A DNA stretch of 12,155 nucleotides from positions 1-12,155 of the forward strand of contig JBAWVO010000198.1 in NCBI GenBank assembly GCA_037147235.1, in the 5' to 3' direction. The position numbers and the translations under genes are program-made. A model generated the notes under the pieces. That model searched no databases. It saw only the letters and a program-made list of their open reading frames with translations, and was not told the origin of the DNA. The stretch's first letter is position 1. The number at the start of each line of letters is the position of its first letter. Source of the stretch: JANXQG01 sp037147235 (GTDB lineage: Bacteria; Planctomycetota; Planctomycetia; Pirellulales; Thermoguttaceae). Shown here piece after piece: positions 1-8,101 of this stretch.

Positions 1-24
1 CCTGTCCCCAGTCTCCAGCCCCCC

Positions 25-243
25 TTGAAAATCTCCTTCATCTTCGGTACTCGCCCTGAGGCGATCAAGCTTTGCCCCTTGATCCTGGCCATGCGCCAGC
101 ATCCGGGTCTTGAGCCGCATGTTTGCGTCACCGCACAACATCGCGAAATGCTCGACCAGGTGCTCGACGTCTTTGGCGTGCAGCCTGACGTTGACCTCGC
201 TCTCATGCGGCCGAACCAGACCCTGGCGGGGCTAGCTAGTTGA
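25..243 (+). pseudogene. wecB: 5' fragment of UDP-N-acetylglucosamine 2-epimerase (non-hydrolysing, WecB type)
   Basis: The intact enzyme interconverts UDP-GlcNAc and UDP-ManNAc in the cytoplasm and supplies ManNAc-type sugars. The 72 codons begin with the family's N-terminal Rossmann strand and signature (KISFIFGTRPEAIKLCPL, residues 2-19), followed by CVTAQHREMLDQVL (about residues 34-47) and the start of the next conserved block (MRPNQTLAGL). Family members are about 360-380 residues, so roughly 80% of the protein is missing, including the rest of the active site and the C-terminal domain. Homology stops at about residue 70 and a TGA follows at once. The start is TTG at 25, placed by family alignment; the frame is open to the window edge and no ribosome site is visible. 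G+C is high here (37/60 at 61-120), unlike the next genes. I infer a remnant cut at a recombination junction. A non-functional product is likely, and a full copy would be needed elsewhere. Confidence 0.85.
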
Positions 244-262
244 GTGCGAAGACCTACATCCG

Positions 263-1843
263 ATGCCCATGAATCCCTCCCAGCGCCTCGTAGTTAATAC
301 AGCTGCGACCTATGGTCGGTCTGTTTTTGCAATGGTGCTCGCGCTTTTCAGTTGCCGCTGGGTATTGAACGCGTTGGGCCAAACGGATTTCGGCTTGTTC
401 AGTGTGGTTGGATCTACTATCGTCTTCATTTCATTCCTTAATCAAGTTTTGGCCAATAGCGTTTCCCGACACCTTGCCTACTCGATTGGTAGCGGTAATT
501 CTGAAGAATCGAATCGCTGGTTCAATGCGGCATTGAGCATTCACGTATGCTTTGCTTCGGTTCTGATCATGATCGGTTGGCCTATCGGCGAATACGCCGT
601 AACGCATATTTTGACCATTCCTGCCGACCGCATGCACGCTTGTGTTTGGACATTCCGCGTTTCACTGATTTCCGCTTTTGTCAGCATGGTTTCCGTTCCC
701 TTTGTCGGCATGTTTACGGCAAAGCAACATATCTCCGAAATGGCGGTATGGGGAATACTGCAATCTTCCCTTATGTTTGTTCTGGCCTTATTCCTATCGC
801 GATTCTCCGGCGACCTGCTATGCGTTTACGCTATTGGCATGGGAGCGATTATTGTCCTAATACAAGTCATCTTGGCATCGCGCGCCTTGCGTGTTTTTCC
901 AGAATGCAGACTAGTGTTCCAGCAATGGTGTGATAGTCACCGTTTCAAGGAAATTACCCATTTTGCCTTTTGGAACCTGATTGGATCATTTGGCTCAACA
1001 TGTCGAGACGAAGGAACAGCGATTCTGCTTAATCTCTATTTTGGTTCTCGGGAGAATGCTGCCTATGGCATCGCCAAACAGGTTTCCGGCCAAACAAATC
1101 AACTTGCATCGGCCATGCTTGGCGCGTTTTCTCCCGAAATCACGGCCAGCGAGGGGCGAGGCGATCGGAAACGAATGCTTTTTCTCACAGATCTCGCCAA
1201 CAAATTCGGCACCATTCTCGTTCTTTTGTTTGCCGTTCCACTCATGGTCGAGATGGAGTATATCCTCGTCATTTGGTTGGAGACTCCTCCTCCTTCCACA
1301 GCCATGTTCTGCCGGTTAATCCTTGTTACCTTTATATTGGATCGTTTGAGCAACGGATATTTGCTAGCCGTCAATGCCTATGGAAGAATCGTCGGCTATC
1401 AAGCCACAATTGGTGGAACTGTTCTGATGACATTGCCCCTTGCTTGGCTCTTTCTTGCGATGGGTGCGTCGGCGTCCAGTGTTGGCTTTGCCTTCATCAT
1501 AACCATGACCATCATTTCGATTGGGAGACTATTCTGGGCACGTCGGCTTTTTGGAGTGTCGATCAGTCGGTGGAGTAGAGCCGTTGTTCTGCCCTCTTCG
1601 ATCATCGGATTGACCGCCCTGTTTGGAGCACTCGCTGTTCAGTGGCTAATGCCAGCGTCTTTCCTGCGGCTTCTTTGTGTTGTTGCCGCGAGCACCACCG
1701 CGTCCGTACTCATGATGTGGTTTTTTGCTCTCACGAGTGGCGAACGCGTGTTTGCCTACGATCATGGGCAACGCCTCCTAGAGAGGCTAGGGTATGCGAA
1801 GATGAAAAAAAAGGCAGATTATTGTGGTCGATGCAATTCGTAA
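263..1843 (+). CDS. Wzx-like polysaccharide flippase (MATE/MVF-type membrane transporter)
   Basis: Probable translocase moving the undecaprenyl-PP-linked repeat unit across the inner membrane. The 526-residue product is dominated by hydrophobic segments. The N-terminus has the polysaccharide-exporter pattern: a first helix at about 17-35, then VLNALGQTDFGLFSVVG (34-50), a second helix at about 45-65, and later helices near 92-118, 133-152, 163-180 and 188-205, with more through to about residue 505. Length suits a 12-14 helix flippase. The ATG at 263 is preferred, with GAAGA about 11 bases upstream; a second ATG at 269 is possible. The gene begins 19 bases after the wecB fragment and its last 20 bases overlap the next gene, which argues for one transcript. 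The C-terminal tail is short and basic. The family is clear; substrate cannot be read from sequence. Confidence 0.88.
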   Translation: MPMNPSQRLVVNTAATYGRSVFAMVLALFSCRWVLNALGQTDFGLFSVVGSTIVFISFLNQVLANSVSRHLAYSIGSGNSEESNRWFNAALSIHVCFASVLIMIGWPIGEYAVTHILTIPADRMHACVWTFRVSLISAFVSMVSVPFVGMFTAKQHISEMAVWGILQSSLMFVLALFLSRFSGDLLCVYAIGMGAIIVLIQVILASRALRVFPECRLVFQQWCDSHRFKEITHFAFWNLIGSFGSTCRDEGTAILLNLYFGSRENAAYGIAKQVSGQTNQLASAMLGAFSPEITASEGRGDRKRMLFLTDLANKFGTILVLLFAVPLMVEMEYILVIWLETPPPSTAMFCRLILVTFILDRLSNGYLLAVNAYGRIVGYQATIGGTVLMTLPLAWLFLAMGASASSVGFAFIITMTIISIGRLFWARRLFGVSISRWSRAVVLPSSIIGLTALFGALAVQWLMPASFLRLLCVVAASTTASVLMMWFFALTSGERVFAYDHGQRLLERLGYAKMKKKADYCGRCNS

Positions 1844-2960
1844 ACGATTCAACGTGAACACAGTACTGAAATCATTGTTGAGACCACCATATCGATTGGC
1901 CAAGAAACTAATCCAATCTTGGCGCATCAAAGTGGACAGCGACAGGTTGCTGCGTGTCCCTAATGATGTCGGCCGTCCCAAGATTTTCTATCTCGGAGTG
2001 ACTGAGCACTCGAATTTAGGGGATTTGGCGCAGCATTATTGCATAAAGAGATGGCTAGCTGAGAACTATCCGCTTCGCGACGTTCACGAGTTCGAGGCAA
2101 CTACGGTCGTTGACACACGCTTTAACTTTCTTGAACGGATGGAAAGAGTCCTCAACCCGAATGACCTCATCTTCTTTCAGAGTGGTTACACAACGCAGGA
2201 TCTAGGTGGCAATCACGAGCTAATGCACCGAATGGTCATTGATCGTTTTCCCAATGCGAAAACAGTGCTGATGCCCCAGACGGTTTTCTTCAAATCGGAA
2301 GAGCGGAAACAGTTGACCGCAAGGTGCTATAACCAGAATCCAAATCTTATCTTTCTGGCGAGGGATCGCGTTTCCTACGATTTGGCTTGCGATATGTTTC
2401 CCGATGTGACGGTATGGCAATATCCGGATATCGTCACTTCGTTGATTGGCCATTGTGATTATCGGTGTGATCGCAATGGGGTCCTGTTTTGTTGCAGGAA
2501 TGATTCCGAGAAGCACTACCCCGACGACGAAATTAACCGCTTGCGAGAACGCGTAGCGAGTCTCTCGTCTACGGACATGATCGACACGACGATTCGGAAG
2601 AACTACAAGGCCATTCGCAGGCGGTTGGATCACTTCATTAAAGACGAGATCCAACTCTTTGCACGCTATGAATTGGTCATTACGGATCGATACCATGGTA
2701 CGATATTCTCGTTGGTCGCCAATACACCCGTAATTGTCATCAAGACGAATGACCACAAAGTGACGACCGGCGTTGAGTGGTTTCATGGGGTGTACGATGA
2801 CCGCGTATTTCTGGCGGAGTCGTTAGAGCATGCGTACGAGTTGGCCAATAGGGTACTGAAGGGCAAGCACACCTATCGTCTGAAGCCCTATTTCGAGAAG
2901 GAATATTATGGGAGACTTAGAGACGCGATCGCTGACATTCACGATCGTGGTGAAGCATGA
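1824..2960 (+). CDS. Polysaccharide pyruvyl transferase family protein
   Basis: Members of this family (PF04230; CsaB, WcaK, EpsI/EpsO-like) transfer pyruvate from phosphoenolpyruvate to a sugar to form a ketal, adding negative charge to a surface polysaccharide. Visible landmarks in the 378 residues are HSNLGD (62-67) after the first Rossmann strand, MPQTVFF (150-156), ARDRVSYD (179-186), PDIV (201-204) and the strong C-terminal signature VITDRYHGTIFSLVANTPV (285-303). A basic stretch of about 50 residues precedes the fold. The start is GTG at 1824 inside the flippase gene, with AAGG (1811-1814) nine bases upstream. The end overlaps the FrhB-like gene by ATGA (2957-2960), which suggests translational coupling. 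Family assignment is firm. The acceptor sugar is unknown, and some distant members may transfer something other than pyruvate. Confidence 0.87.
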   Translation: MVDAIRKRFNVNTVLKSLLRPPYRLAKKLIQSWRIKVDSDRLLRVPNDVGRPKIFYLGVTEHSNLGDLAQHYCIKRWLAENYPLRDVHEFEATTVVDTRFNFLERMERVLNPNDLIFFQSGYTTQDLGGNHELMHRMVIDRFPNAKTVLMPQTVFFKSEERKQLTARCYNQNPNLIFLARDRVSYDLACDMFPDVTVWQYPDIVTSLIGHCDYRCDRNGVLFCCRNDSEKHYPDDEINRLRERVASLSSTDMIDTTIRKNYKAIRRRLDHFIKDEIQLFARYELVITDRYHGTIFSLVANTPVIVIKTNDHKVTTGVEWFHGVYDDRVFLAESLEHAYELANRVLKGKHTYRLKPYFEKEYYGRLRDAIADIHDRGEA

Positions 2961-4180
2961 GTGCGAGCCAAGTGATGAACATTTGCCAACAAGACGATTG
3001 TACTGCATGTGAAGCGTGCGTGTCCGTCTGTCCTGTCAATGCAATCGGCATGGTTACGAATGAAAAAGGATTTCTTTTTCCGGTTATCAATGACGATCAA
3101 TGCATCCACTGCGGCTTGTGTCAGAAAGCATGTCCTGCAAATGCAACGGAATGCATTCCTGGGAATTCAATAGAAAAGACTGTTTATGCGGCATGGATTA
3201 AGGATGCCCATGTACGTAGCGAGAGCAGTTCTGGTGGGCTTTTCAGTGCAATTGCCCAGTCTGTGTTGGATGAAGGGGGCGTAATTTTTGGCGCCAGATG
3301 GACGAATGAGTTTGCCGTCGTGATCGACTATTGCACGGATGCTGAAGGCTTGAAGAAGTTCCGAGGTTCAAAATACGTACAAGCGAGAACGAACGACAGC
3401 TACCTGAAGGCTAAGAAGTTTCTTGAAGATGGAAGAAAAGTCTTGTTCTCCGGAACTCCGTGCCAGATAACGGGGCTGACGTCATATTTGGGTCGAGAGT
3501 ATTCAAATTTAATCACGATTGACTTGGTGTGCCATGGCGTCCCGTCGCCGATGGTTTTTAGAGACTATCTTCAATTCATGGAGAAACAGTTTAACGAAAG
3601 AATCGTAAGAGTTTTCTTCAGATACAAAAAGCCCGCTTGGTCTTCATGCAGCGTACGAATTGACTTTGAACGCACGACCTATGTGAATAGCACAACAAGA
3701 GATCCATATTTCATTGGTTTCAATGACTGCTATTTCCTAAGAGAGTGCTGCCATCGCTGCAAATACGCCAACTTGAACCGTTTAAGTGATATGACAATCG
3801 CGGACTTTTGGGGCTATCGTGCAACTATCTGGAGAATGCGGGACTTTCACAAAGGTTGCTCTTTATTGATTCCCAACACGTTGAAAGGCACCCGGGTATT
3901 TCAAACTATTTCGCGTTCCGGCTTGATATTTGAAGAACGATCGATAGATGAGGCGATTCGCGGAAATCTGAGCTTGATTAAGCCATATGCAAAGGCAGAG
4001 CGATCAGATGCGTTTTGGAAGGACTATCTTGTTCTAAGGGATTTTGGTGCCGCGGTTTATTGCTATTTTCCTCCAGCAAAGATCAGCTTTTTCCGAACGC
4101 TGCATAGGTTAAAAGATCGCTACATGTTCCTAGTGCCGGAATCGGTGTTAAGCTTCATTCGAAGGGCTAGACGCAGATAG
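2957..4180 (+). CDS. FrhB-like (coenzyme F420 hydrogenase/dehydrogenase beta subunit) iron-sulfur protein
   Basis: Cytoplasmic redox protein of the FrhB/FdhB family. Residues 15-25 (C15, C18, C21, C25) and 49-59 (C49, C52, C55, C59) form two ferredoxin-type CxxCxxCxxxC motifs expected to bind two [4Fe-4S] clusters. The FrhB N-terminal domain follows, with SSGGLFSAIA (91-100), FRGSKYVQA (135-143) and FSGTPCQITGL (164-174). The C-terminal domain has DLVCHGVPSP (189-198), a Cys cluster (C258, C264, C265, C268) and SDMTIADFWG (277-286). The domain is often flavin-bound. Homologues occur repeatedly beside polysaccharide pyruvyl transferases in capsule and exopolysaccharide loci, but I know of no settled function there. 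The ATG at 2957 overlaps the preceding stop; ATG at 2975 is an alternative. F420 use should not be assumed. The family call is strong; the role in the polysaccharide pathway is unknown. Confidence 0.87.
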   Translation: MSASQVMNICQQDDCTACEACVSVCPVNAIGMVTNEKGFLFPVINDDQCIHCGLCQKACPANATECIPGNSIEKTVYAAWIKDAHVRSESSSGGLFSAIAQSVLDEGGVIFGARWTNEFAVVIDYCTDAEGLKKFRGSKYVQARTNDSYLKAKKFLEDGRKVLFSGTPCQITGLTSYLGREYSNLITIDLVCHGVPSPMVFRDYLQFMEKQFNERIVRVFFRYKKPAWSSCSVRIDFERTTYVNSTTRDPYFIGFNDCYFLRECCHRCKYANLNRLSDMTIADFWGYRATIWRMRDFHKGCSLLIPNTLKGTRVFQTISRSGLIFEERSIDEAIRGNLSLIKPYAKAERSDAFWKDYLVLRDFGAAVYCYFPPAKISFFRTLHRLKDRYMFLVPESVLSFIRRARRR

Positions 4181-4290
4181 TTGAGACGATTGCCACCATT
4201 AGCAACAGAACTTGGGGTCGAAGTGTGTATGCGGCAGTTTTCGCCGCATCCCTATCGAGATCCGAACCCAACAATCCTAGACGGTGTACC
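4181..4290. other. Spacer between FrhB-like gene and GT4 gene
   Basis: This 110-base stretch separates the coupled flippase/pyruvyl transferase/FrhB set from the next pair of genes. A frame beginning with GTG at 4225 runs through it in phase with the glycosyltransferase. The 22 extra codons carry no family similarity and contain a perfect inverted repeat (4229-4249), so I treat it as non-coding. Confidence 0.6.
4229..4249 (+). terminator. Perfect 7-bp GC-rich inverted repeat, possible transcript-end or processing hairpin
   Basis: ATGCGGC (4229-4235) and GCCGCAT (4243-4249) are perfect inverted complements around a 7-base loop (AGTTTTC). No run of T follows, so it lacks the second half of a classical intrinsic terminator. 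It lies 49 bases after the FrhB-like stop and 41 bases before the preferred GT4 start. It could be a weak terminator, an mRNA-stabilising stem or a protein site. A 7-bp stem of this kind is expected a few times by chance in 12 kb, though less often within a 110-base spacer. Confidence 0.35.
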
Positions 4291-5559
4291 ATGAAAGTAC
4301 TTTGGTTTACAACGAGTCCGATGCCGGAAATGCTGGGCCAAAGTCCAAGCGATCATGCTGGCACGGGCAGTTGGGTGGTGGCCTTGTTGCAAGCGTTGGC
4401 GACGGTTCCGGGAATGAATATTGCAGTGGCGTGCGCGGGGCGCGGATTGTCGAATACGGAAATTAATGTTAGCGAAAATATCCGATTTTACCCGATCTCA
4501 CAGGGGCGAGCGATACCGATATTTCATTTTCGCAAGCCGGACAACGATCCGCGATATCTGGAAGCTTGCTCGCAAATCGCTAAAAAGGTGGCTCCGGACA
4601 TCATCCACATCCATGGGACGGAACGATTTTACGGCCTACTTGGCGCGAGAAAGCTTGTCTCTGCTCCGTGCGTAATTTCACTCCAGGGAATTCTGCAGGA
4701 GTACAGCAAACATCACTTATACTTTGGCGCTGTGTCGCTTGGAAGTCTTCTTCGTCATCCAGATCCGTTGCATCTTCTACGCGGATCTGGTCCAGTCTGC
4801 GACTATTTTCATATTTGTCGCGCCGCGAAACGCGAGGTTGAGATTCTGAAAGGTAACCGATACTACATGGGGAGAACATTGTGGGATCGCGCCCACCTTC
4901 GTGCGATCAATACGAATGCACGATATTTCCATGTCCCAGAGCTTTTGCGAACCGGGTTCTATCAGAAACAATGGAATCTCGATTCCTGCAGGCGGCACCG
5001 AGTTCTGTTTACCAACGCAAATACGTTTTCTCGCGGAACAGAAATACTTATCGAAGCGATCGCAATTCTTAAGCGCCAGTTTCTCGATGTTACGCTCGCC
5101 CTTGCCGGTGGGGTCGAGCAGCTTTCCTACGGTAAACACTTGCGAGAAATGATTACTCGGCTTGGTCTTTCCAATGCGGTTGAGTTTCTCGGGCGTCTCA
5201 ACCAACAACAGATAGTCGATCAGCTTTGCCAATCGCATGTGTTTGCGATAGCGTCCTATCTGGAAAACAGTTCAAACAGCCTTTGCGAAGCGCAGTTGGT
5301 TGGGCTACCATGTGTGGCTTCCTATGTTGGTGGAACGCCAAGTCTTGTTGAAGGAGGAAAAACTGGATTGTTGTTTCCGAGTGGCGATGCTGCTGTTCTT
5401 GCCGAACAAATCGCGGATGTATTCAATAACGACGATTTGGCTGGACGGTTGGGGAATAATGCGCGGGAGTCTGCGTTGCAGCGTCACTCGCCTGATGTTG
5501 TAGTACGAACATTGGTGAATACTTACAACACAATCATTTCGGAAGCAGGAAAACAGTAA
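4291..5559 (+). CDS. Family 4 glycosyltransferase (GT-B fold)
   Basis: Transfers a sugar from an activated nucleotide donor to the growing lipid-linked repeat unit on the cytoplasmic side of the membrane. The 422-residue product starts with MKVLWFTTSPMPEM, a typical GT-B first strand. It continues with DIIHIHGTERF (about 103-113), a region around GRTLWDRAHLRAIN (194-207), the second Rossmann domain with LFTNAN near 239-244 and LALAGG near 269-274, and the nucleotide-sugar signature ENSSNSLCE with E325 and E333 (EX7E). The ATG at 4291 is chosen because similarity begins there; the longer GTG frame from 4225 passes through a hairpin and is unlike the family. No clear ribosome site is seen. The polymerase gene follows 19 bases after the stop. 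Donor and acceptor sugars cannot be inferred. Confidence 0.88.
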   Translation: MKVLWFTTSPMPEMLGQSPSDHAGTGSWVVALLQALATVPGMNIAVACAGRGLSNTEINVSENIRFYPISQGRAIPIFHFRKPDNDPRYLEACSQIAKKVAPDIIHIHGTERFYGLLGARKLVSAPCVISLQGILQEYSKHHLYFGAVSLGSLLRHPDPLHLLRGSGPVCDYFHICRAAKREVEILKGNRYYMGRTLWDRAHLRAINTNARYFHVPELLRTGFYQKQWNLDSCRRHRVLFTNANTFSRGTEILIEAIAILKRQFLDVTLALAGGVEQLSYGKHLREMITRLGLSNAVEFLGRLNQQQIVDQLCQSHVFAIASYLENSSNSLCEAQLVGLPCVASYVGGTPSLVEGGKTGLLFPSGDAAVLAEQIADVFNNDDLAGRLGNNARESALQRHSPDVVVRTLVNTYNTIISEAGKQ

Positions 5560-5578
5560 ACTAGCAATTTCTCATTGC

Positions 5579-6853
5579 ATGTATTTTAGATCATTGCGTT
5601 TAGAACCGCCGATTTCCATTGAGGGAGCCTCGCATATCTCGCGGGTGGATATTGGTCTAATTATTCTTCTGCTCTATTTGTCTGGAAGCCCTATTTTCGT
5701 TACCGATTGCGTGCTTAATCGACAGATGGTTTGGACTGCGGCCGCATTATTTCTTGGATTCCTGCTCAAGGGACGCTCCGAGGAGTTCTTTACGGACTAT
5801 TTTATTGTAGTTGGCGGTCTATTTGGCAGTCTACTTCTGTTTCAATGTCTCATCTTCTCGTATTGGCCAGCTACTACAATTTTGGGCTTTTACACGAGAC
5901 TGTTCATCGGATATGCCACAATACGTTTGGTTCGTCACTTTCCGCTGGCATACGTGCGCGCGATGTATCTGTTGTCACTTGTAAGCTTTCTGTTTTATTT
6001 GCCATGTCTTTTGCTTTCGTTGGTCGGATTTGACCCGACGTCTTTAATAACTCACCTTTCCGAAACGCTAGGTACCGCGACGAGAGGTAATCTTCCGCTA
6101 ATAGTCCACACATTTTTTCCAACCGGAATGGAGCGAAATGCAGGCATTTTTTGGGAGCCGGGGGCATTTTCTGGATATCTTGTGTTAGCGATAATATTCC
6201 TTGCCTCACTGAAAGATGCTCTTTCTGAGATCCAATACAGAAAGTTCTTTAATGTTCTTGCAATTGCGCTTGCCAGTACGTTATCGACCACTGGGTATCT
6301 CATATTTCCATTGTTGCTTGTTCTACATCATCAGTTTAGTGCCATTGACGAAAAGATTCGCAATCTAAGAGTTCTTTTATTCTGTTTTGTTCTGTTACCA
6401 ATCTTCACCGGAACCGCATGGTATTGCTACCGAACTATTCCATTTCTTGGGGAAAAGTTCCAGGATCAACTCGAATTGGTTGATGGTCGCAGGGCGGGTT
6501 GGGAAACGCAACGTTATGGATCCCTCGTATTCGACTGGGAGTATATATCGCAGCGTCCAATTACAGGTTGGGGAATCAATAGGGTAACACGGTATGCAAT
6601 GAATGCTGAATTAATTGACCAGGAAACAGCTAATGGAAATGGGATGTCAGATTTCATTGCCTCCTTTGGAATCGCGGGCATGCTTGTCTGGCTGGCTGGA
6701 ACCTATTGGGGAATGCGGCGGCTCATCGGCCAGCACAAATGTGTTCTTGCTGTCCTCGTGCTTTGTCTTGTTCTTCAAGGAGAGAGATTCTTGGTACTGC
6801 CTATGTTTTTGGGATTGATGTTTCTTTCAGAGGATTCTCGTATAGTCGTATAG
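5579..6853 (+). CDS. Wzy-like O-antigen/exopolysaccharide polymerase
   Basis: Integral membrane protein of 424 residues, probably joining repeat units on the outer face of the inner membrane. Hydrophobic segments lie near 24-42, 50-64, 73-96, 101-113, 127-151, 197-211, 223-251, 264-284, 358-378 and 387-417. Family-like loop features are RNAGIFWEPGAFSGY (186-200), STTGY (236-240), and a large periplasmic-type loop (about 285-357) with RAGW (305-308) and PITGWGIN (327-334). EPG and GWG motifs of this kind recur in the O-antigen ligase/polymerase superfamily. The start is ATG at 5579; there is no strong ribosome site. Wzy proteins are very divergent, so the call rests on topology, these motifs and context. 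WaaL-type ligase is the main alternative, but the flippase and glycosyltransferases nearby favour polymerase. G+C is low (22/60 at 6301-6360). Confidence 0.78.
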   Translation: MYFRSLRLEPPISIEGASHISRVDIGLIILLLYLSGSPIFVTDCVLNRQMVWTAAALFLGFLLKGRSEEFFTDYFIVVGGLFGSLLLFQCLIFSYWPATTILGFYTRLFIGYATIRLVRHFPLAYVRAMYLLSLVSFLFYLPCLLLSLVGFDPTSLITHLSETLGTATRGNLPLIVHTFFPTGMERNAGIFWEPGAFSGYLVLAIIFLASLKDALSEIQYRKFFNVLAIALASTLSTTGYLIFPLLLVLHHQFSAIDEKIRNLRVLLFCFVLLPIFTGTAWYCYRTIPFLGEKFQDQLELVDGRRAGWETQRYGSLVFDWEYISQRPITGWGINRVTRYAMNAELIDQETANGNGMSDFIASFGIAGMLVWLAGTYWGMRRLIGQHKCVLAVLVLCLVLQGERFLVLPMFLGLMFLSEDSRIVV

Positions 6854-7117
6854 ACTGATGTAAGTAAGGCTCGATAAAATGGGCTAGCTATCTCAGTGAC
6901 ACTCGGATTAACTACCAAATATCGGCTGTCTTGCCCAGGTAAAAGATCAGGTTGCGTGAATGTCACGAAGGGTCTGACATGACCGTACGCTACCCGCGTA
7001 ACATCATTCTGAACGTGCTCTCATTTCAAATGTAAATCTGGTTCTACGGTTAGGCTGCCCCGACTTGACGGATGAGATGATTTGACGCGGGCAAACATTT
7101 TAAGATTGGCAACGACG
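6854..7117. other. 264-base gap, no recognised gene
   Basis: No reading frame here resembles a known family in any direction. The frame of the following glycosyltransferase can be extended to a TTG at 7082, but those 12 codons do not fit the family. Two TTGACG hexamers occur near 7064 and at 7082, but neither has a convincing -10 partner at normal spacing. GTGACA (6896-6901) and TGTCAC (6961-6966) form a distant inverted pair, probably by chance. It could hold a promoter for the downstream genes or decayed sequence, but neither is demonstrable. Confidence 0.5.
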
Positions 7118-8044
7118 ATGCGAACTCGTATTTCGGTGGTTACGGCATGTTTCAATCAGGTTGGATTTATTGAACAAACCATTCGTTCGGTTCTCGGACA
7201 ACGGTATCCGAACCTCCAGTACATTATCATTGATGGGGGGTCCACGGACGGCACAATTGACATCATCAACCGCTATCGCGACGATATCGATGCTGTCATT
7301 TCCGAACGGGATGACGGACAGTATTACGCGATCCAGAAGGGATTGGATATTGCCGATGGGGACGTCGTCGCATGGATAAATGCCGACGACATGTACATGC
7401 CGTGGACATTTTCCGTGGTTGACAGCGTTTTTGGGGAGTTTCCGGAAGTTGATTGGATCACTGGTAGACCCTCGTATCTGAACGTCGCCGGACAATGTAC
7501 CGAAGTAAGCGAAACATCGAGTGCTTATCCGCAACGATGGATTGCGCAAGGATGGTATCGCTCGCATTTGGCGGGATATCTTCAACAGGAAAGCATGTTT
7601 TGGCGAAGATCGTTGATGCAGAAGGTCGGTCACCTTGAGCTTACGTTGGATTACGCGGCGGATTTTGAGTTCTGGACGCGATTCGCGGCACTTGCCGAAT
7701 TGACGGCTGTTAACGTGCCACTGGCCGCATTCAGACGTCGGCCGGGCGAACAAAGATCAGTAGATGGAACTGGACGATACGAGAACCAAGTTCTGCAGGC
7801 TGCAGCGAAACTGGGGACGGCACCTTGGTTGTGGAACTGGATTGGACAACAGGGAGTTGCGTTTCGGGCTTTTTGGCGTTTGCTGAAGTGGCGACGAGGA
7901 AAGGTTCTGACATATTCCCGGGAACAGAGCAGGTGGGTTCTGACAAACAGTCTGCGGCCAATCTCGCGGGTATCCTTCTCCGGTCTGTTGCTTGCCAACC
8001 ACGCGGCTCGATGTGGCCGCCAGCGTGATAAATACAAAAATTAG
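7118..8044 (+). CDS. Family 2 glycosyltransferase (GT-A fold)
   Basis: Cytoplasmic or membrane-peripheral enzyme adding a sugar to the lipid-linked repeat unit. The 308 residues open with RISVVTACFNQ (about 4-14). IIDGGSTDGT (37-46) carries the nucleotide-binding Asp, SERDDGQYYAI lies at 62-72, and INADDMYMPW (87-96) holds the Asp pair expected to bind metal and donor diphosphate. QQESMFWRRSL (156-166) and DYAADFEFW (178-186) match the acceptor-side half of the WcaA/WcaE-like group, with the presumptive catalytic acid region in the latter. The C-terminal 90 residues are basic and may bind membrane. ATG at 7118 is preferred over an in-frame TTG at 7082 because the GT2 fold starts directly after it. 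Specificity is unknown. Confidence 0.88.
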   Translation: MRTRISVVTACFNQVGFIEQTIRSVLGQRYPNLQYIIIDGGSTDGTIDIINRYRDDIDAVISERDDGQYYAIQKGLDIADGDVVAWINADDMYMPWTFSVVDSVFGEFPEVDWITGRPSYLNVAGQCTEVSETSSAYPQRWIAQGWYRSHLAGYLQQESMFWRRSLMQKVGHLELTLDYAADFEFWTRFAALAELTAVNVPLAAFRRRPGEQRSVDGTGRYENQVLQAAAKLGTAPWLWNWIGQQGVAFRAFWRLLKWRRGKVLTYSREQSRWVLTNSLRPISRVSFSGLLLANHAARCGRQRDKYKN

Positions 8045-8085
8045 CGGCTTTGGTGATGGCAGCGGCTTTAACCTTACACTAATAT

Positions 8086-8090
8086 GGAGG
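8086..8090 (+). promoter_or_regulatory. Strong Shine-Dalgarno (GGAGG) before the split acyltransferase
   Basis: GGAGG is the best ribosome site seen in the window. It lies 4 bases before ATG 8095, which reads only four codons (M-I-C-D) before TAA, and 11 bases before GTG 8102, which opens the 34-codon frame ending at the acyltransferase ATG. It shows that translation is meant to start about 110 bases upstream of the acyltransferase ATG at 8203, which supports a longer original gene. Confidence 0.55.
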
Positions 8091-8101
8091 ATACATGATC
8101 T

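Noticed and set aside
2220..2786. 188-codon - strand frame inside the pyruvyl transferase gene
   Set aside because: Shadow of a well-supported gene; no motif of its own.
229..6890. Identical GGGCTAGCTA at 229-238 and 6881-6890, considered as recombination or attachment sites
   Set aside because: Ten-base matches occur dozens of times by chance in 12 kb, and CTAG-rich palindromes are not diagnostic. No transposase or integrase gene is present.
7064..7117. TTGACG hexamers as -35 elements for the GT2 gene
   Set aside because: No acceptable -10 hexamer at 16-18 bases from either copy.
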